DNA from: an uncultured Ruminococcus sp.
GTDB taxonomy: Bacteria; Bacillota; Clostridia; Oscillospirales; Ruminococcaceae
Direction: 5' to 3'
Assembly: GCA_947629455.1 (NCBI GenBank)
Contig: CANRDT010000024.1
Location: forward strand, 1-33,235
Length of the DNA stretch: 33,235 nucleotides
Below the pieces are notes generated by a model. The model saw only the letters and a program-made list of their open reading frames with translations. It searched no databases and was not told the origin of the DNA. A program made the translations under genes and the position numbers. Shown here one piece after another: positions 1 through 7,589 of this stretch. Within the stretch, counting starts at the first letter, position 1. Every line of letters starts with the position of its first letter.

Positions 1-114
1 AGTCCGGTGGACTGTTTGGTAAGAGGGAAAGCGCTTGCAAGAGAGCGCTTTCCCTACTATGGGCGGCATTTGCTACAGCCGCCGCTTGCGGCGGCAGCTA
101 CGCACCTATTGCCG
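1..114 (+). repeat. Structured repeat element, copy 1 (left window edge)
   Basis: Non-coding repeat whose reverse complement recurs at 33104-33235. It contains a hairpin at 24-55 (12-bp arms 24-35 and 44-55) and a segment at 78-83 (gccgcc) that can pair either with 62-67 or with 90-95, giving two mutually exclusive hairpins. The 23 bases at 61-83 are identical to the reverse complement of 33135-33157, and bases 1-17 to that of 33201-33217. The stem at 24-55 differs from the other copy by compensatory changes. The element begins inside a longer palindrome that is complete only in the right-hand copy, so copy 1 is cut by the window edge. Confidence 0.85.
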
Positions 115-142
115 AAAATATCGCGCCGGATATGTATTAATT

Positions 143-240
143 GCTGTTTTCCCCACAATGGGGGGAAAACAGCTCTTAAAAATATTGGTTTATTCTGAAA
201 ATTGATCTTATTGCTCTGTTTACAAAAAATTCAGAAATTT
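143..240. repeat. Palindromic repeat of the ttcccc/ggggaa family plus AT-rich tail
   Basis: A hairpin with perfect 12-bp arms (143-154 gctgttttcccc, 162-173) and a 7-nt loop, followed by text resembling the repeat at 3967-4010 (acagctct, then AAATAT-GGT). Related hairpins lie at 3876-3894, 3967-3986 and 29321-29352. The rest, up to the infC promoter, is AT-rich with no gene. The short open frame at 7-198 runs through the hairpins, has no ribosome site and is not a gene. Confidence 0.75.
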
Positions 241-253
241 TTGAAATGACCCC

Positions 254-282
254 TTGACAAAACGCGGAAAATAGTGTACAAT
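254..282 (+). promoter_or_regulatory. Sigma-A promoter of the infC-rpmI-rplT operon
   Basis: TTGACA at 254-259 and TACAAT at 277-282, separated by exactly 17 bp. Transcription should start near 289, giving an approximately 145-nt leader before infC. Confidence 0.9.
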
Positions 283-299
283 ATATACTTGTAACAATA

Positions 300-436
300 A
301 AGCAGAACATTGTCCGTTCTCACCTCAAGCGATATAAAGTGAAGAGGTCAAAATGATCTTCGCGTTTTACGGGATAATTATGCGGGTACGGACTGTTTCT
401 GTACCCGTTTTATTTTATTTTTGGAGGTGCTTTGTC
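300..436 (+). promoter_or_regulatory. infC leader with putative attenuator
   Basis: Leader between the promoter and the infC start. It contains an intrinsic-terminator-like hairpin (cgggtac 383-389, gtacccg 401-407) followed by a T-rich run at 408-420, immediately before the Shine-Dalgarno at 423-427. Upstream, acctc/gaggt around 322-348 can form another helix, and gtccgt (312-317) is complementary to acggac (388-393), which could disrupt the terminator stem. In Bacillus subtilis the equivalent operon is controlled by L20 binding to its leader. The same mechanism here is inferred from layout only. Confidence 0.65.
383..420 (+). terminator. Attenuator terminator upstream of infC
   Basis: 7-bp GC-rich stem (383-389 with 401-407) followed directly by a run of T's broken by two A's (408-420). 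It lies inside the infC leader, so it would reduce read-through into the operon rather than end a gene. Confidence 0.65.
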
Positions 437-958
437 ATAAGCAGCAAAGAACATCAGCTCAACGAGGAAATACGGGATAAAGAGCTGCGCGTAATCGACG
501 TTGACGGAAGTCAGATCGGCATACTGTCGGCAAAGGAGGCTCTCGCCATTGCCTATGAAAAAGATCTGGATCTTGTGAAGATCGCTCCGCAGGCGACACC
601 GCCTGTCTGCCGCATAATGGACTACGGCAAATTCTGTTTTGAACAGTCCAAGCGCGAAAAGGAAGCGAGAAAGAATCAGAAGGTCATCGAGATCAAGGGG
701 ATAAGACTGTCCCCGACTATCGACACGCACGATTTCAATACCAAGGTGAATCAGGCGATCAAATTCCTTAAAGGCGGAGATAAACTCAAGATCTCGGTGC
801 GGTTCAGGGGACGTAAATTGGTGCATCCTCAGTTCGGCAAGGATATGCTCGCACAGTTCGCAGACGCGATCTCCGAGGTGGGTATCGTTGACAAGCAGCC
901 CCAGATGGAGGGACGCAGCACGCTCGTGATGTTCGTTTCTCCGAAACCAAATAAGTAA
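437..958 (+). CDS. infC: Translation initiation factor IF-3
   Basis: Binds the 30S subunit, keeps it apart from 50S and checks the start codon during initiation. From the chosen start the protein is 173 residues, normal for IF-3. The N-domain (NEEIRDKELRVIDVDG) is followed by the diagnostic PPVCRIMDYGKFCFEQ and the C-domain LSPTIDTHDFNTK. The in-frame ATG at 353 would add 28 residues translated from the terminator hairpin and leader, which is implausible. GGAGG at 423-427 sits 9 nt before the codon ATA at 437-439, exactly where IF-3 proteins begin. I therefore call AUA as the start codon. Non-canonical start codons are a known hallmark of infC (AUU in Escherichia coli) and permit autoregulation, because IF-3 rejects them. 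First gene of the infC-rpmI-rplT operon. Confidence 0.93.
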   Translation: MSSKEHQLNEEIRDKELRVIDVDGSQIGILSAKEALAIAYEKDLDLVKIAPQATPPVCRIMDYGKFCFEQSKREKEARKNQKVIEIKGIRLSPTIDTHDFNTKVNQAIKFLKGGDKLKISVRFRGRKLVHPQFGKDMLAQFADAISEVGIVDKQPQMEGRSTLVMFVSPKPNK

Positions 959-981
959 AATATTTAAGGAGGATAAATAAA

Positions 982-1179
982 ATGCCAAAGATCAAGACAC
1001 ATTCCGGAGCCAAAAAGCGTTTTTCGGTAACGGGCAGCGGAAAAGTTAAGTTCCAGCACATCAACAAAAGACACAGACTCACGCAGAAGGATCACAAGCG
1101 CAAGAGAATTTTGCGCGGAGCGGCTTACGCTGACGATTCAAACATCAAGAATGTGAAGGCTCTGATCCCTTACAAGTAA
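982..1179 (+). CDS. rpmI: 50S ribosomal protein L35
   Basis: Small basic ribosomal protein of 65 residues, the normal size for L35. The N-terminus MPKIKTHSGAKKRF and the KRHRLTQKDHKRKR-type basic stretch are characteristic. A strong AAGGAGG precedes the ATG by a short AT-rich spacer. It lies 23 nt after infC and about 50 nt before rplT, the universal IF3-L35-L20 order, so all three are probably read from the promoter at 254-282. Confidence 0.97.
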   Translation: MPKIKTHSGAKKRFSVTGSGKVKFQHINKRHRLTQKDHKRKRILRGAAYADDSNIKNVKALIPYK

Positions 1180-1230
1180 CGGACGGGCTTGTGAAAAAAA
1201 CAGTATCATAATTTTCAGGAGGTAATAACT

Positions 1231-1584
1231 ATGGCTCGTGTCAAGGGAGCAATGATGACTCGCAAGAGAAGAAATAAAACACTCAAGCTTGCCAAGGGAT
1301 ATTTCGGTTCAAAGAGCAAGCACTTCAAGATGGCTAAACAGGCGGTAATGAAATCCGGTCAGTATGCCTATATCGGAAGAAAGCAGAAGAAGAGAGATTT
1401 CAGAAGACTCTGGATCACAAGAATTTCCGCCGCCGCAAAGCTCAACGGAATGAACTATTCCACATTTATGAACGGCGTGAACAAAGCAGGCATTGATCTC
1501 AACAGAAAAATGCTTTCCGAGATCGCTGTCAGCGATCCTGCCGGCTTTACCGCTATAGCTGAAAAAGCCAAGGCTGCGCTTTAA
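1231..1584 (+). CDS. rplT: 50S ribosomal protein L20
   Basis: Binds 23S rRNA early in 50S assembly and is the usual autoregulator of this operon. 117 residues, the standard length. The N-terminal [26 protein letters not shown]-type basic extension and the [19 protein letters not shown] core are diagnostic (each quoted in part). AGGAGG lies about 8 nt before the ATG. A GC-containing hairpin with a T-rich tail follows directly, so rplT is the last gene of the operon. Confidence 0.97.
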   Translation: MARVKGAMMTRKRRNKTLKLAKGYFGSKSKHFKMAKQAVMKSGQYAYIGRKQKKRDFRRLWITRISAAAKLNGMNYSTFMNGVNKAGIDLNRKMLSEIAVSDPAGFTAIAEKAKAAL

Positions 1585-1595
1585 TAAACTGCTCA

Positions 1596-1637
1596 ACACG
1601 CAAGTTCACGGGACTTGTGTGTTTTGTGTTTTCTCTG
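1596..1637 (+). terminator. Intrinsic terminator after rplT
   Basis: Stem acacgcaagt (1596-1605) pairs with acttgtgtgt (1613-1622) with one G-U pair and a 7-nt loop. The T-rich sequence gttttgtgtttt follows. It lies 11 nt after the rplT stop. Confidence 0.75.
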
Positions 1638-1704
1638 CCCCCTTCAGATCGTTATCTCTTATTTCGGGGCAGGGGAACATCGGGCTTTTACGGGCGGTGA
1701 TTGT

Positions 1705-2517
1705 ATGCTGATAACAAGCAAGGATAATCCGAACGTCAGGCTTTACCGAAGACTTTGCGTTGACAAAAAGGTGAGGAGCGAAACGCGGCTTTTCGCTGTC
1801 GAGGGTATGCGCTCCTGCATAGATACCGCTATGGAGGCGGACGCAGGAAGAGTCGGGATAAAGGCTTTTTTCTATACGAAAGAGGCTCTTGCTAAATATG
1901 AACGGCGGCTGCCGACTTATTACTTTGACAGGATAAACGCGGATCGCAGATTTGAAATAACGCCTGCGCTTGCAAAAATTATGTCGCAGGAACCGACAGA
2001 TCAGGGCGTGTTTATCATAGCCGAACAGCTCCATAAGCCGTTTGTGAGGGAAAATCTTGACGGCAGCGGAAAATATCTCGTGCTTTGCAATGTGCAGGAT
2101 CCCGGCAATCTGGGAACGCTCATACGCACGGCGGACGCGCTGGGAATAAGCGGAGTTGTCTTTACGGATAACTGCTGCGATCTTTATAATCCAAAGACGG
2201 TGCGTTCCGCAATGGGCAGTATGCCGAGGATAGACCTTTTTGTGGAAAAGGAGCTTCAAAGCGTGTGTACACTCTTCCGCGAAATGGGTATCCGCACGGC
2301 TGCCGCGTGGGTACACGGGGGAGTAAGCGTGACGGAATACGATTTTTCGCGTCCCTGCGCCGTGGTGATAGGAAACGAGGGCAGGGGACTGACGGAACGG
2401 CAAGCCGCAATGTGCGCAGATATGATAACAATAAAAATGCAGGGGAATACAGAATCCCTCAACGCCGCGTCAGCCGGAACGATAATACTCTGGGAAATGA
2501 CGCGGAAACTATATTAG
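1705..2517 (+). CDS. SpoU/TrmH-family 2'-O-ribose RNA methyltransferase
   Basis: Predicted SAM-dependent methyltransferase of the trefoil-knot SPOUT class that methylates a ribose in rRNA or tRNA; the target cannot be read from sequence. 270 residues: an N-terminal substrate-binding domain, then motif 1 NVQDPGNLGTLIRTAD from residue 129, motif 2 VIGNEGRGL around 223, and motif 3 SLNAASAGTIILWE near the C-terminus, which form the SAM-binding knot. The open frame extends upstream to 1615, but those residues would overlap the rplT terminator. The ATG at 1705 has GGTGA a few bases upstream and starts the family-typical MLITSKDNP. It lies 19 nt before dprA, so the two are likely co-transcribed. 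This neighbour of rplT is often called rlmB-like or ysgA. Confidence 0.9.
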   Translation: MLITSKDNPNVRLYRRLCVDKKVRSETRLFAVEGMRSCIDTAMEADAGRVGIKAFFYTKEALAKYERRLPTYYFDRINADRRFEITPALAKIMSQEPTDQGVFIIAEQLHKPFVRENLDGSGKYLVLCNVQDPGNLGTLIRTADALGISGVVFTDNCCDLYNPKTVRSAMGSMPRIDLFVEKELQSVCTLFREMGIRTAAAWVHGGVSVTEYDFSRPCAVVIGNEGRGLTERQAAMCADMITIKMQGNTESLNAASAGTIILWEMTRKLY

Positions 2518-2536
2518 CTAAGGAGTGCGCCGCAAT

Positions 2537-3820
2537 ATGGACGACACCGTGATCTTAAAAAGCGATCCTGCCTGTTGGCTGTGGCTGGTAGGCGTTTTCG
2601 GCGCGGCTAATCCGAGGCTCTGGAAACTGGGACAAAAATTTCCGACCGCCGAGGAGTACGCTTATGAACTGAGAAAGGGAAATTTCCCCGACCTGAACGA
2701 CGCCGAGCGCAGGCAGATAAAGAACAGATCTTTTTCGCAGTCGAGAGAAATACTTGACCACTGTCGGGAGAATAATATAACCGTGCTTTGCTATGACGAG
2801 GAGGATTATCCGCGCAGGCTGAAAAATCTGTCTGCTCCGCCCGCTCTGCTGTTCGTTAAAGGCAGGAGCGATGTTCTTGGCGGTGCGCCCACGGCGGCGG
2901 TGATAGGTACGAGAAAGCCCTCGGAATATTCCGAAGAAATAACGGATATGATTTGTAAGGGGCTGTGCGAAAAGGGTATGGCGGTGGCGACCGGTATCGC
3001 AGGCGGAATAGATCAGACCGCGAATCTCTCCGCGATAAGCGGCGGCGGACTCACAATAGGCGTGTGCGGAAAGCAGATAGACAGCGACTACCCGGCAGGC
3101 AGCGCGGAACTGAAAGCGCAGATCGCGGCAAACGGCGCGCTCGTTTCGGAAACTTGTCTGGAACTTGACAGGGGTACTCCGATGTTTACCAACCGCAACC
3201 GCATACTGGTGGGACTTTCCGATGTTGTGATCTTTGTGGAATGTTCTTCCGAGAGCAGGGGTCTTGACAACGCCGACCACGCTTTGTCACAGGGTAAGCC
3301 TATCTTTGTCGTTCCGCCTGCCGATCTTAGAATGAAAAGGTATTCGGGGCAGGTGTCGCTGCTGAGAAAAGGCTGCCGTCCGTTGTTTTCGGCGGACGAT
3401 GTCGCTTATTTCCTTGCGTCGCAGCGCCCGGAAGATCTCTTTTACGAAAAGAGAGGGGACGCATTTGCGTCGGTGGAGGACTCTTCGGCATTTCCCGATG
3501 AGGAAAAACCGGAAAAACCCGAAAAGCAAGAGAAACCTAAAAGGCAGACGGGTTCGTCAAGGACGGCAAAACGCTCCACGGAAAAGACCGTTGCGGAGCG
3601 AAGAGGCGGACTTTCCCCCGCAGCCGTCACCGCGCTCAGGTCGGAAGACGTCAGGGGAGACGCGGCGCGGAAACTGCTTTCGGGCTCGGCGAATATCGAC
3701 GAGATCGCAGCCGCTCTCGGGAAAGATATTATGACGGTGCAGGCGCTCCTTACCGATCTGGAGCTTGACGGAGCGATCGTATCGCTGCCCGGTATGAGGT
3801 ACGAACTTAATCGGGAATAG
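2537..3820 (+). CDS. dprA: DNA-processing protein DprA/Smf (divergent)
   Basis: DprA binds incoming single-stranded DNA and loads RecA during transformation. 427 residues: an N-terminal helical region, a Rossmann domain (GTRKPSEYSEE around residue 123, ATGIAGGIDQTAN, SDYPAG, FTNRNRILVGLSD, KPIFVVPP), a charged Lys/Glu/Pro linker near residues 315-355, and a C-terminal winged-helix-like domain (ADEIAAALG-type, LLTDLELDGAIV). The usual GxARGID motif is GIAGGID here, so its arginine is missing, and the usual SGxxxTA is replaced by SRGLDNA. AAGGAG near 2520 lies 11 nt before the ATG at 2537; GTG at 2525 overlaps that site and was not chosen. It follows the methyltransferase and precedes topA, a common order (dprA-topA-trmFO) in Firmicutes. 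Confidence 0.88.
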   Translation: MDDTVILKSDPACWLWLVGVFGAANPRLWKLGQKFPTAEEYAYELRKGNFPDLNDAERRQIKNRSFSQSREILDHCRENNITVLCYDEEDYPRRLKNLSAPPALLFVKGRSDVLGGAPTAAVIGTRKPSEYSEEITDMICKGLCEKGMAVATGIAGGIDQTANLSAISGGGLTIGVCGKQIDSDYPAGSAELKAQIAANGALVSETCLELDRGTPMFTNRNRILVGLSDVVIFVECSSESRGLDNADHALSQGKPIFVVPPADLRMKRYSGQVSLLRKGCRPLFSADDVAYFLASQRPEDLFYEKRGDAFASVEDSSAFPDEEKPEKPEKQEKPKRQTGSSRTAKRSTEKTVAERRGGLSPAAVTALRSEDVRGDAARKLLSGSANIDEIAAALGKDIMTVQALLTDLELDGAIVSLPGMRYELNRE

Positions 3821-3824
3821 ATCG

Positions 3825-4060
3825 GCATATGTTTGTGCTAAACTGTATTATATCAAGAAAAGTCGGCTTGCGGTCATTTCCCTCAAGGGGAAATAACGGC
3901 GGCTTTCGGAAAGATCGGTATTGAATTTTGCAAATGCGCAGGAGAATATACCGCTAAAACAGGCTATTCTTCCCCAAGGGGAAGAACAGCTCTCAGAAAT
4001 ATCGGTATCACAAGTACTGCAAATGCGGCGGATATATCCGTTTTACTTTAAGAAAAAATT
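3825..4060. repeat. Two tandem hairpin repeats between dprA and topA
   Basis: This 317-nt gap holds no gene. Two roughly 90-nt units lie in direct order, about 3873-3963 and 3964-4054. Each begins with a hairpin (atttccc/gggaaat at 3876-3894; a perfect 9-bp ttcttcccc/ggggaagaa with a 2-nt loop at 3967-3986). Each continues with AA-N-ATCGGTAT and, 10 to 12 bases later, TGCAAATGCG followed by a GGA. The hairpin family also occurs at 143-173 and 29321-29352. No clear promoter is visible; the rest up to topA is AT-rich. Confidence 0.75.
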
Positions 4061-4137
4061 ATTTTGAAAATCTGCTCCGCGCGTGTCTGCGGTGTTTTGA
4101 ACACGTTTAAATATATTTTAGAGATGGGGAAATAAAC

Positions 4138-6228
4138 TTGTCAGATCTGATAATTGTTGAATCGCCTACAAAGATCAAAACGATAAAGAGATACCTTAGC
4201 GGCAATTACGAAGTAGTCGCGTCCAAGGGTCATGTCCGCGATCTTCCCAAGTCGAAACTGGGCGTTGACGTTGAGCATGATTTTGAACCTCAGTATGTCA
4301 ACATCAAGGATAAGGAAGGGATAATCAAGGATATAAAAAAACTTGCGAAGAAAAGCGAGCATGTATATCTTGCAGGCGACCCTGACCGTGAGGGAGAGGC
4401 GATCTCGTGGCATCTGGCTCAGCTTCTGGGACTCGATCTTTCGGAAAAGAACCGCGTGACATTCAACGAACTGACCGAATCGGGAATAAAAGCAGGAATG
4501 AGCAACCCGAGGTCGATAGATATAAATCTCGTCAATGCACAGCAGGCAAGGAGAGTGCTTGACCGACTTGTCGGCTATAAACTTTCTCCGTTCCTCTGGA
4601 GGAAGATACGCAGAGGACTTTCCGCAGGACGGGTACAGTCGGTCGCCGTGAGAATGATCTGCGACAGGGAGGACGAGATAAGGGCGTTCGTTTCGCAGGA
4701 ATACTGGTCGGTGGACGCGAAATTCCTCACTATGACGGGGAAAAGACCCTTTTCGGCAAAGCTTGCGTCGATCGACGGCGTGAAAGCGGAGCTTAAAAGC
4801 AAGGAGCAGACCGATACGGTGCTTGACCGTCTGAAAAACGCGGCTTTTGAAGTTTCGTCCGTAAAGAAAAGCGTGCATAAGAAATCGCCTGCCGCGCCGT
4901 TTACCACATCTACCTTGCAGCAGGAGGCGTCGAGAAGACTTTCTTTTCAGGCAAGGCGCACTATGAAAACGGCTCAGGAGCTGTACGAAGGCGTGGATAT
5001 AAAGGGAATGGGCGCGACGGGTCTTATAACCTATATGAGAACGGACAGTCAGCGCGTTTCCGACGAGGCGAGAGCGGCGGCTTATGAGTTTATAAGAGCG
5101 AAGTACGGAAATGAATATATCCCCGATACTCCGAAAAAATACAAGGCAAAGGGCAGCGCACAGGACGCGCACGAGGCGATACGTCCCACTCACCCGGAAC
5201 TTACTCCCGACAGGGTGAAAGAAAGCGGCGTGACGAGCGATCAGTACAGGCTGTACAAGCTGATCTGGGAAAGGTTCATTGCAAGTCAGATGTCAAACTG
5301 CCTGCTCGATACCGTATCTGCGGAAATAGATGCGGACGGCTGCCTGTTCAAGGCATCGGGATATTCGGTGAAGTTTGACGGATATACCGTGCTTTATGAG
5401 GAGGCTAAGGACGAGGAGGACGAAAAGCGCAACGTGCTGCCCGTTCTGAAAAAGGGAGATAAACTCAGGGTGGATTCTCTCGAGGGCAATCAGCACTTTA
5501 CCCAGCCGCCTCCGAGATATACCGAGGCGACGCTTGTAAAGGCGTTTGAGGAAACGGGTATCGGCAGACCGTCTACCTATGTTCCGACGATAACGACGAT
5601 CATTGCGCGCAGTTATGTGGAGCGCGACGGCAAACAGCTCAGACCTACCCCGCTGGGAGAAGTCACCAACGAGCTTATGAAAGAGCATTTTGATAAGATA
5701 GTGGACGTAAAGTTTACGGCGAATATGGAAAACAGTCTGGACGAGGTGGAAAACGGCAAAAAAAGCTGGGTGAAAACTCTCGAGGACTTTTACGGAGAAT
5801 TTGACGGAGAACTTGCCAGAGCCGAGGAGGCTATGGACGGAAAGAGAGTTAAAGTCCCCGATGAAAAGACGGACGAGGTGTGCGAGATCTGCGGAAAGCC
5901 GATGGTCATAAAGATCGGAAAATACGGAAAGTTTATGGCTTGCTCGGGATTTCCCGAGTGTACAAACACAAGGCGTATCGTGCAGGATACCGGCGGAGTA
6001 TGTCCCTTCTGCGGAAAGCGCGTGCTGCTAAAAAAATCCAAAAAGGGCAAGAAATACTACGGCTGCGAGGACAATCCGAACTGCAAGTTTATGACGTGGG
6101 ACGTGCCTATGCAGGAAAAATGCCCCAACTGCGGCTCTACGCTCTTCCAGAAAGGCGGAAAAAACGGCAGACTGGTGTGCCACAAGGAAGGCTGCGGCTA
6201 CGAGAGGGAGCTGTCAAATGGCGGTTAA
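4138..6228 (+). CDS. topA: DNA topoisomerase I (type IA)
   Basis: Relaxes negative supercoils by cutting one strand through a 5'-phosphotyrosine. 696 residues, typical. It starts with the Toprim domain (MSDLIIVESPTKIKTI; acidic motif DPDREGEAISWHL around residue 82). The catalytic tyrosine is Tyr299 in LITYMRTDS. The C-terminus has three four-cysteine zinc ribbons (CEICGKP...CSGFPEC, CPFCGKR...CEDNPNC, CPNCGS...CHKEGC), as in Firmicutes TopA. The start is TTG at 4138 with a weak GGGG site upstream; the residues from this codon match the family N-terminus exactly and no better start is available. The 3' end overlaps trmFO by 11 nt, so the two are translationally linked. Confidence 0.97.
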   Translation: MSDLIIVESPTKIKTIKRYLSGNYEVVASKGHVRDLPKSKLGVDVEHDFEPQYVNIKDKEGIIKDIKKLAKKSEHVYLAGDPDREGEAISWHLAQLLGLDLSEKNRVTFNELTESGIKAGMSNPRSIDINLVNAQQARRVLDRLVGYKLSPFLWRKIRRGLSAGRVQSVAVRMICDREDEIRAFVSQEYWSVDAKFLTMTGKRPFSAKLASIDGVKAELKSKEQTDTVLDRLKNAAFEVSSVKKSVHKKSPAAPFTTSTLQQEASRRLSFQARRTMKTAQELYEGVDIKGMGATGLITYMRTDSQRVSDEARAAAYEFIRAKYGNEYIPDTPKKYKAKGSAQDAHEAIRPTHPELTPDRVKESGVTSDQYRLYKLIWERFIASQMSNCLLDTVSAEIDADGCLFKASGYSVKFDGYTVLYEEAKDEEDEKRNVLPVLKKGDKLRVDSLEGNQHFTQPPPRYTEATLVKAFEETGIGRPSTYVPTITTIIARSYVERDGKQLRPTPLGEVTNELMKEHFDKIVDVKFTANMENSLDEVENGKKSWVKTLEDFYGEFDGELARAEEAMDGKRVKVPDEKTDEVCEICGKPMVIKIGKYGKFMACSGFPECTNTRRIVQDTGGVCPFCGKRVLLKKSKKGKKYYGCEDNPNCKFMTWDVPMQEKCPNCGSTLFQKGGKNGRLVCHKEGCGYERELSNGG

Positions 6229-7546
6229 GGTCATAGGCGCAGGGCTTGCAGGCTGCGAGGCGGCGTGGCGGCTCGCGTCGGAGAATATATCGGTGGAACT
6301 TTATGAAATGAAGCCCGTGAAGTTTTCCGCAGCGCATAAGTACAGCGGATTTGCGGAGCTTGTCTGCTCAAATTCTCTCAAAGCCGAGCGGCTCGGCTCG
6401 GCGGCAGGTATGCTCAAAGAGGAAATGCGGCGGCTCGGTTCTCTCGTTATGGAGTGTGCGGACAGGTCAAGGGTGAGCGCAGGCGGCGCACTGGCGGTGG
6501 ACAGGAAGATATTTTCTGACGAAGTCACCGCGCGGATAAAGGAACAGCCGCTGATAACCGTTATCAACGAGGAAGTCGCCGAGATACCCGACGGAGATGT
6601 CATTATCGCGACCGGACCGCTGACGTCACAAACGCTGTCGGAAAGCATAGCCAAACTGTGCGGAGAACAGCTGTATTTTCACGATGCCGCCGCGCCGATC
6701 GTGACTTTTGAAAGTCTTGACCAAGACAGGGTGTTTTTCGCGGCGAGATACGGCAGGGGAGATGCGGATTATATAAACTGCCCGATGGACAGGGAAGAAT
6801 ATCTGAGATTTTACAATGAACTGATAAACGCGCAGTCCGCGCCGCTGCACGAGCACGACAGGGAGTATTTCGGCAGAGACGATTTTAAGGTCTACGAGGG
6901 CTGTATGCCGATAGAGGCTCTTGCAAAACGCGGAGAAGATACCATGAGATTCGGACCGTTGAAACCTGTGGGCATTACCGATCCTCGGACGGGGAAAAGA
7001 CCCTACGCCGTGGTGCAGCTGAGAGCAGAAAATTCACAGGGTACGCTTTACAATCTGGTGGGATTTCAGACAAATCTTAAATTCGGCGAACAGCAGCGCG
7101 TGTTCTCGCTTATCCCGGGACTTGAAAACGCGCAGTTTGTACGGTTCGGAGTAATGCACAGAAATACTTTCATTGATTCTCCGACACTGCTCACCGAGCA
7201 TTTTAATATGCGAAAGAGGGAGAATTTATTCTTTGCAGGGCAGATAACCGGCGTGGAGGGTTATATCGAATCGGCGGCAAGCGGAATTATCGCAGGACTT
7301 AATATGGCAAGACTTATCAGGGGCGAAAAGCTGCCCGATCTGCCGCAGACCTCTATGATAGGCGCGCTCGCAAAATACATATCCGATCCGACCGTGGAAA
7401 AATTCCAGCCGATGGGCTGCAATATGGGGATACTTCCTCCGCTGCCCGAAAGGATAAAGGATAAAAAGCTAAAGTATGAAACTCTCGCATTAAGGGGTCT
7501 GGAAGATCTGGACGAATACATCGCAGGGCTGAGGCAGACGGTATAA
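6218..7546 (+). CDS. trmFO: Folate-dependent tRNA (uracil-54-C5)-methyltransferase TrmFO
   Basis: Makes m5U54 in the T-loop of tRNA using methylene-tetrahydrofolate and FADH2 rather than SAM. 442 residues, the usual length. The FAD-binding loop VIGAGLAGCEAAW is at residues 5-17, followed by the TrmFO signature around FAELVCSNSLKAE and GMLKEEMRRLGSL. The C-terminal half contains FFAGQITGVEGYIESAASG, a second nucleotide-binding segment. The start overlaps the topA stop by 11 nt, with GGGAG inside topA as its ribosome site. The topA-trmFO pairing is conserved across Firmicutes. Confidence 0.96.
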   Translation: MAVKVIGAGLAGCEAAWRLASENISVELYEMKPVKFSAAHKYSGFAELVCSNSLKAERLGSAAGMLKEEMRRLGSLVMECADRSRVSAGGALAVDRKIFSDEVTARIKEQPLITVINEEVAEIPDGDVIIATGPLTSQTLSESIAKLCGEQLYFHDAAAPIVTFESLDQDRVFFAARYGRGDADYINCPMDREEYLRFYNELINAQSAPLHEHDREYFGRDDFKVYEGCMPIEALAKRGEDTMRFGPLKPVGITDPRTGKRPYAVVQLRAENSQGTLYNLVGFQTNLKFGEQQRVFSLIPGLENAQFVRFGVMHRNTFIDSPTLLTEHFNMRKRENLFFAGQITGVEGYIESAASGIIAGLNMARLIRGEKLPDLPQTSMIGALAKYISDPTVEKFQPMGCNMGILPPLPERIKDKKLKYETLALRGLEDLDEYIAGLRQTV

Positions 7547-7589
7547 GCTGCGGCAGCGTTTGCCGAGGATGACATATAGGAGTATTATT

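Noticed and set aside
7-198. 63-codon open frame
   Set aside because: Runs through the hairpins of the repeat, has no ribosome site and no family match.
353-436. Upstream ATG extension of infC
   Set aside because: Would translate the leader and terminator hairpin; the ribosome site at 423-427 and IF-3 alignment support the start at 437.
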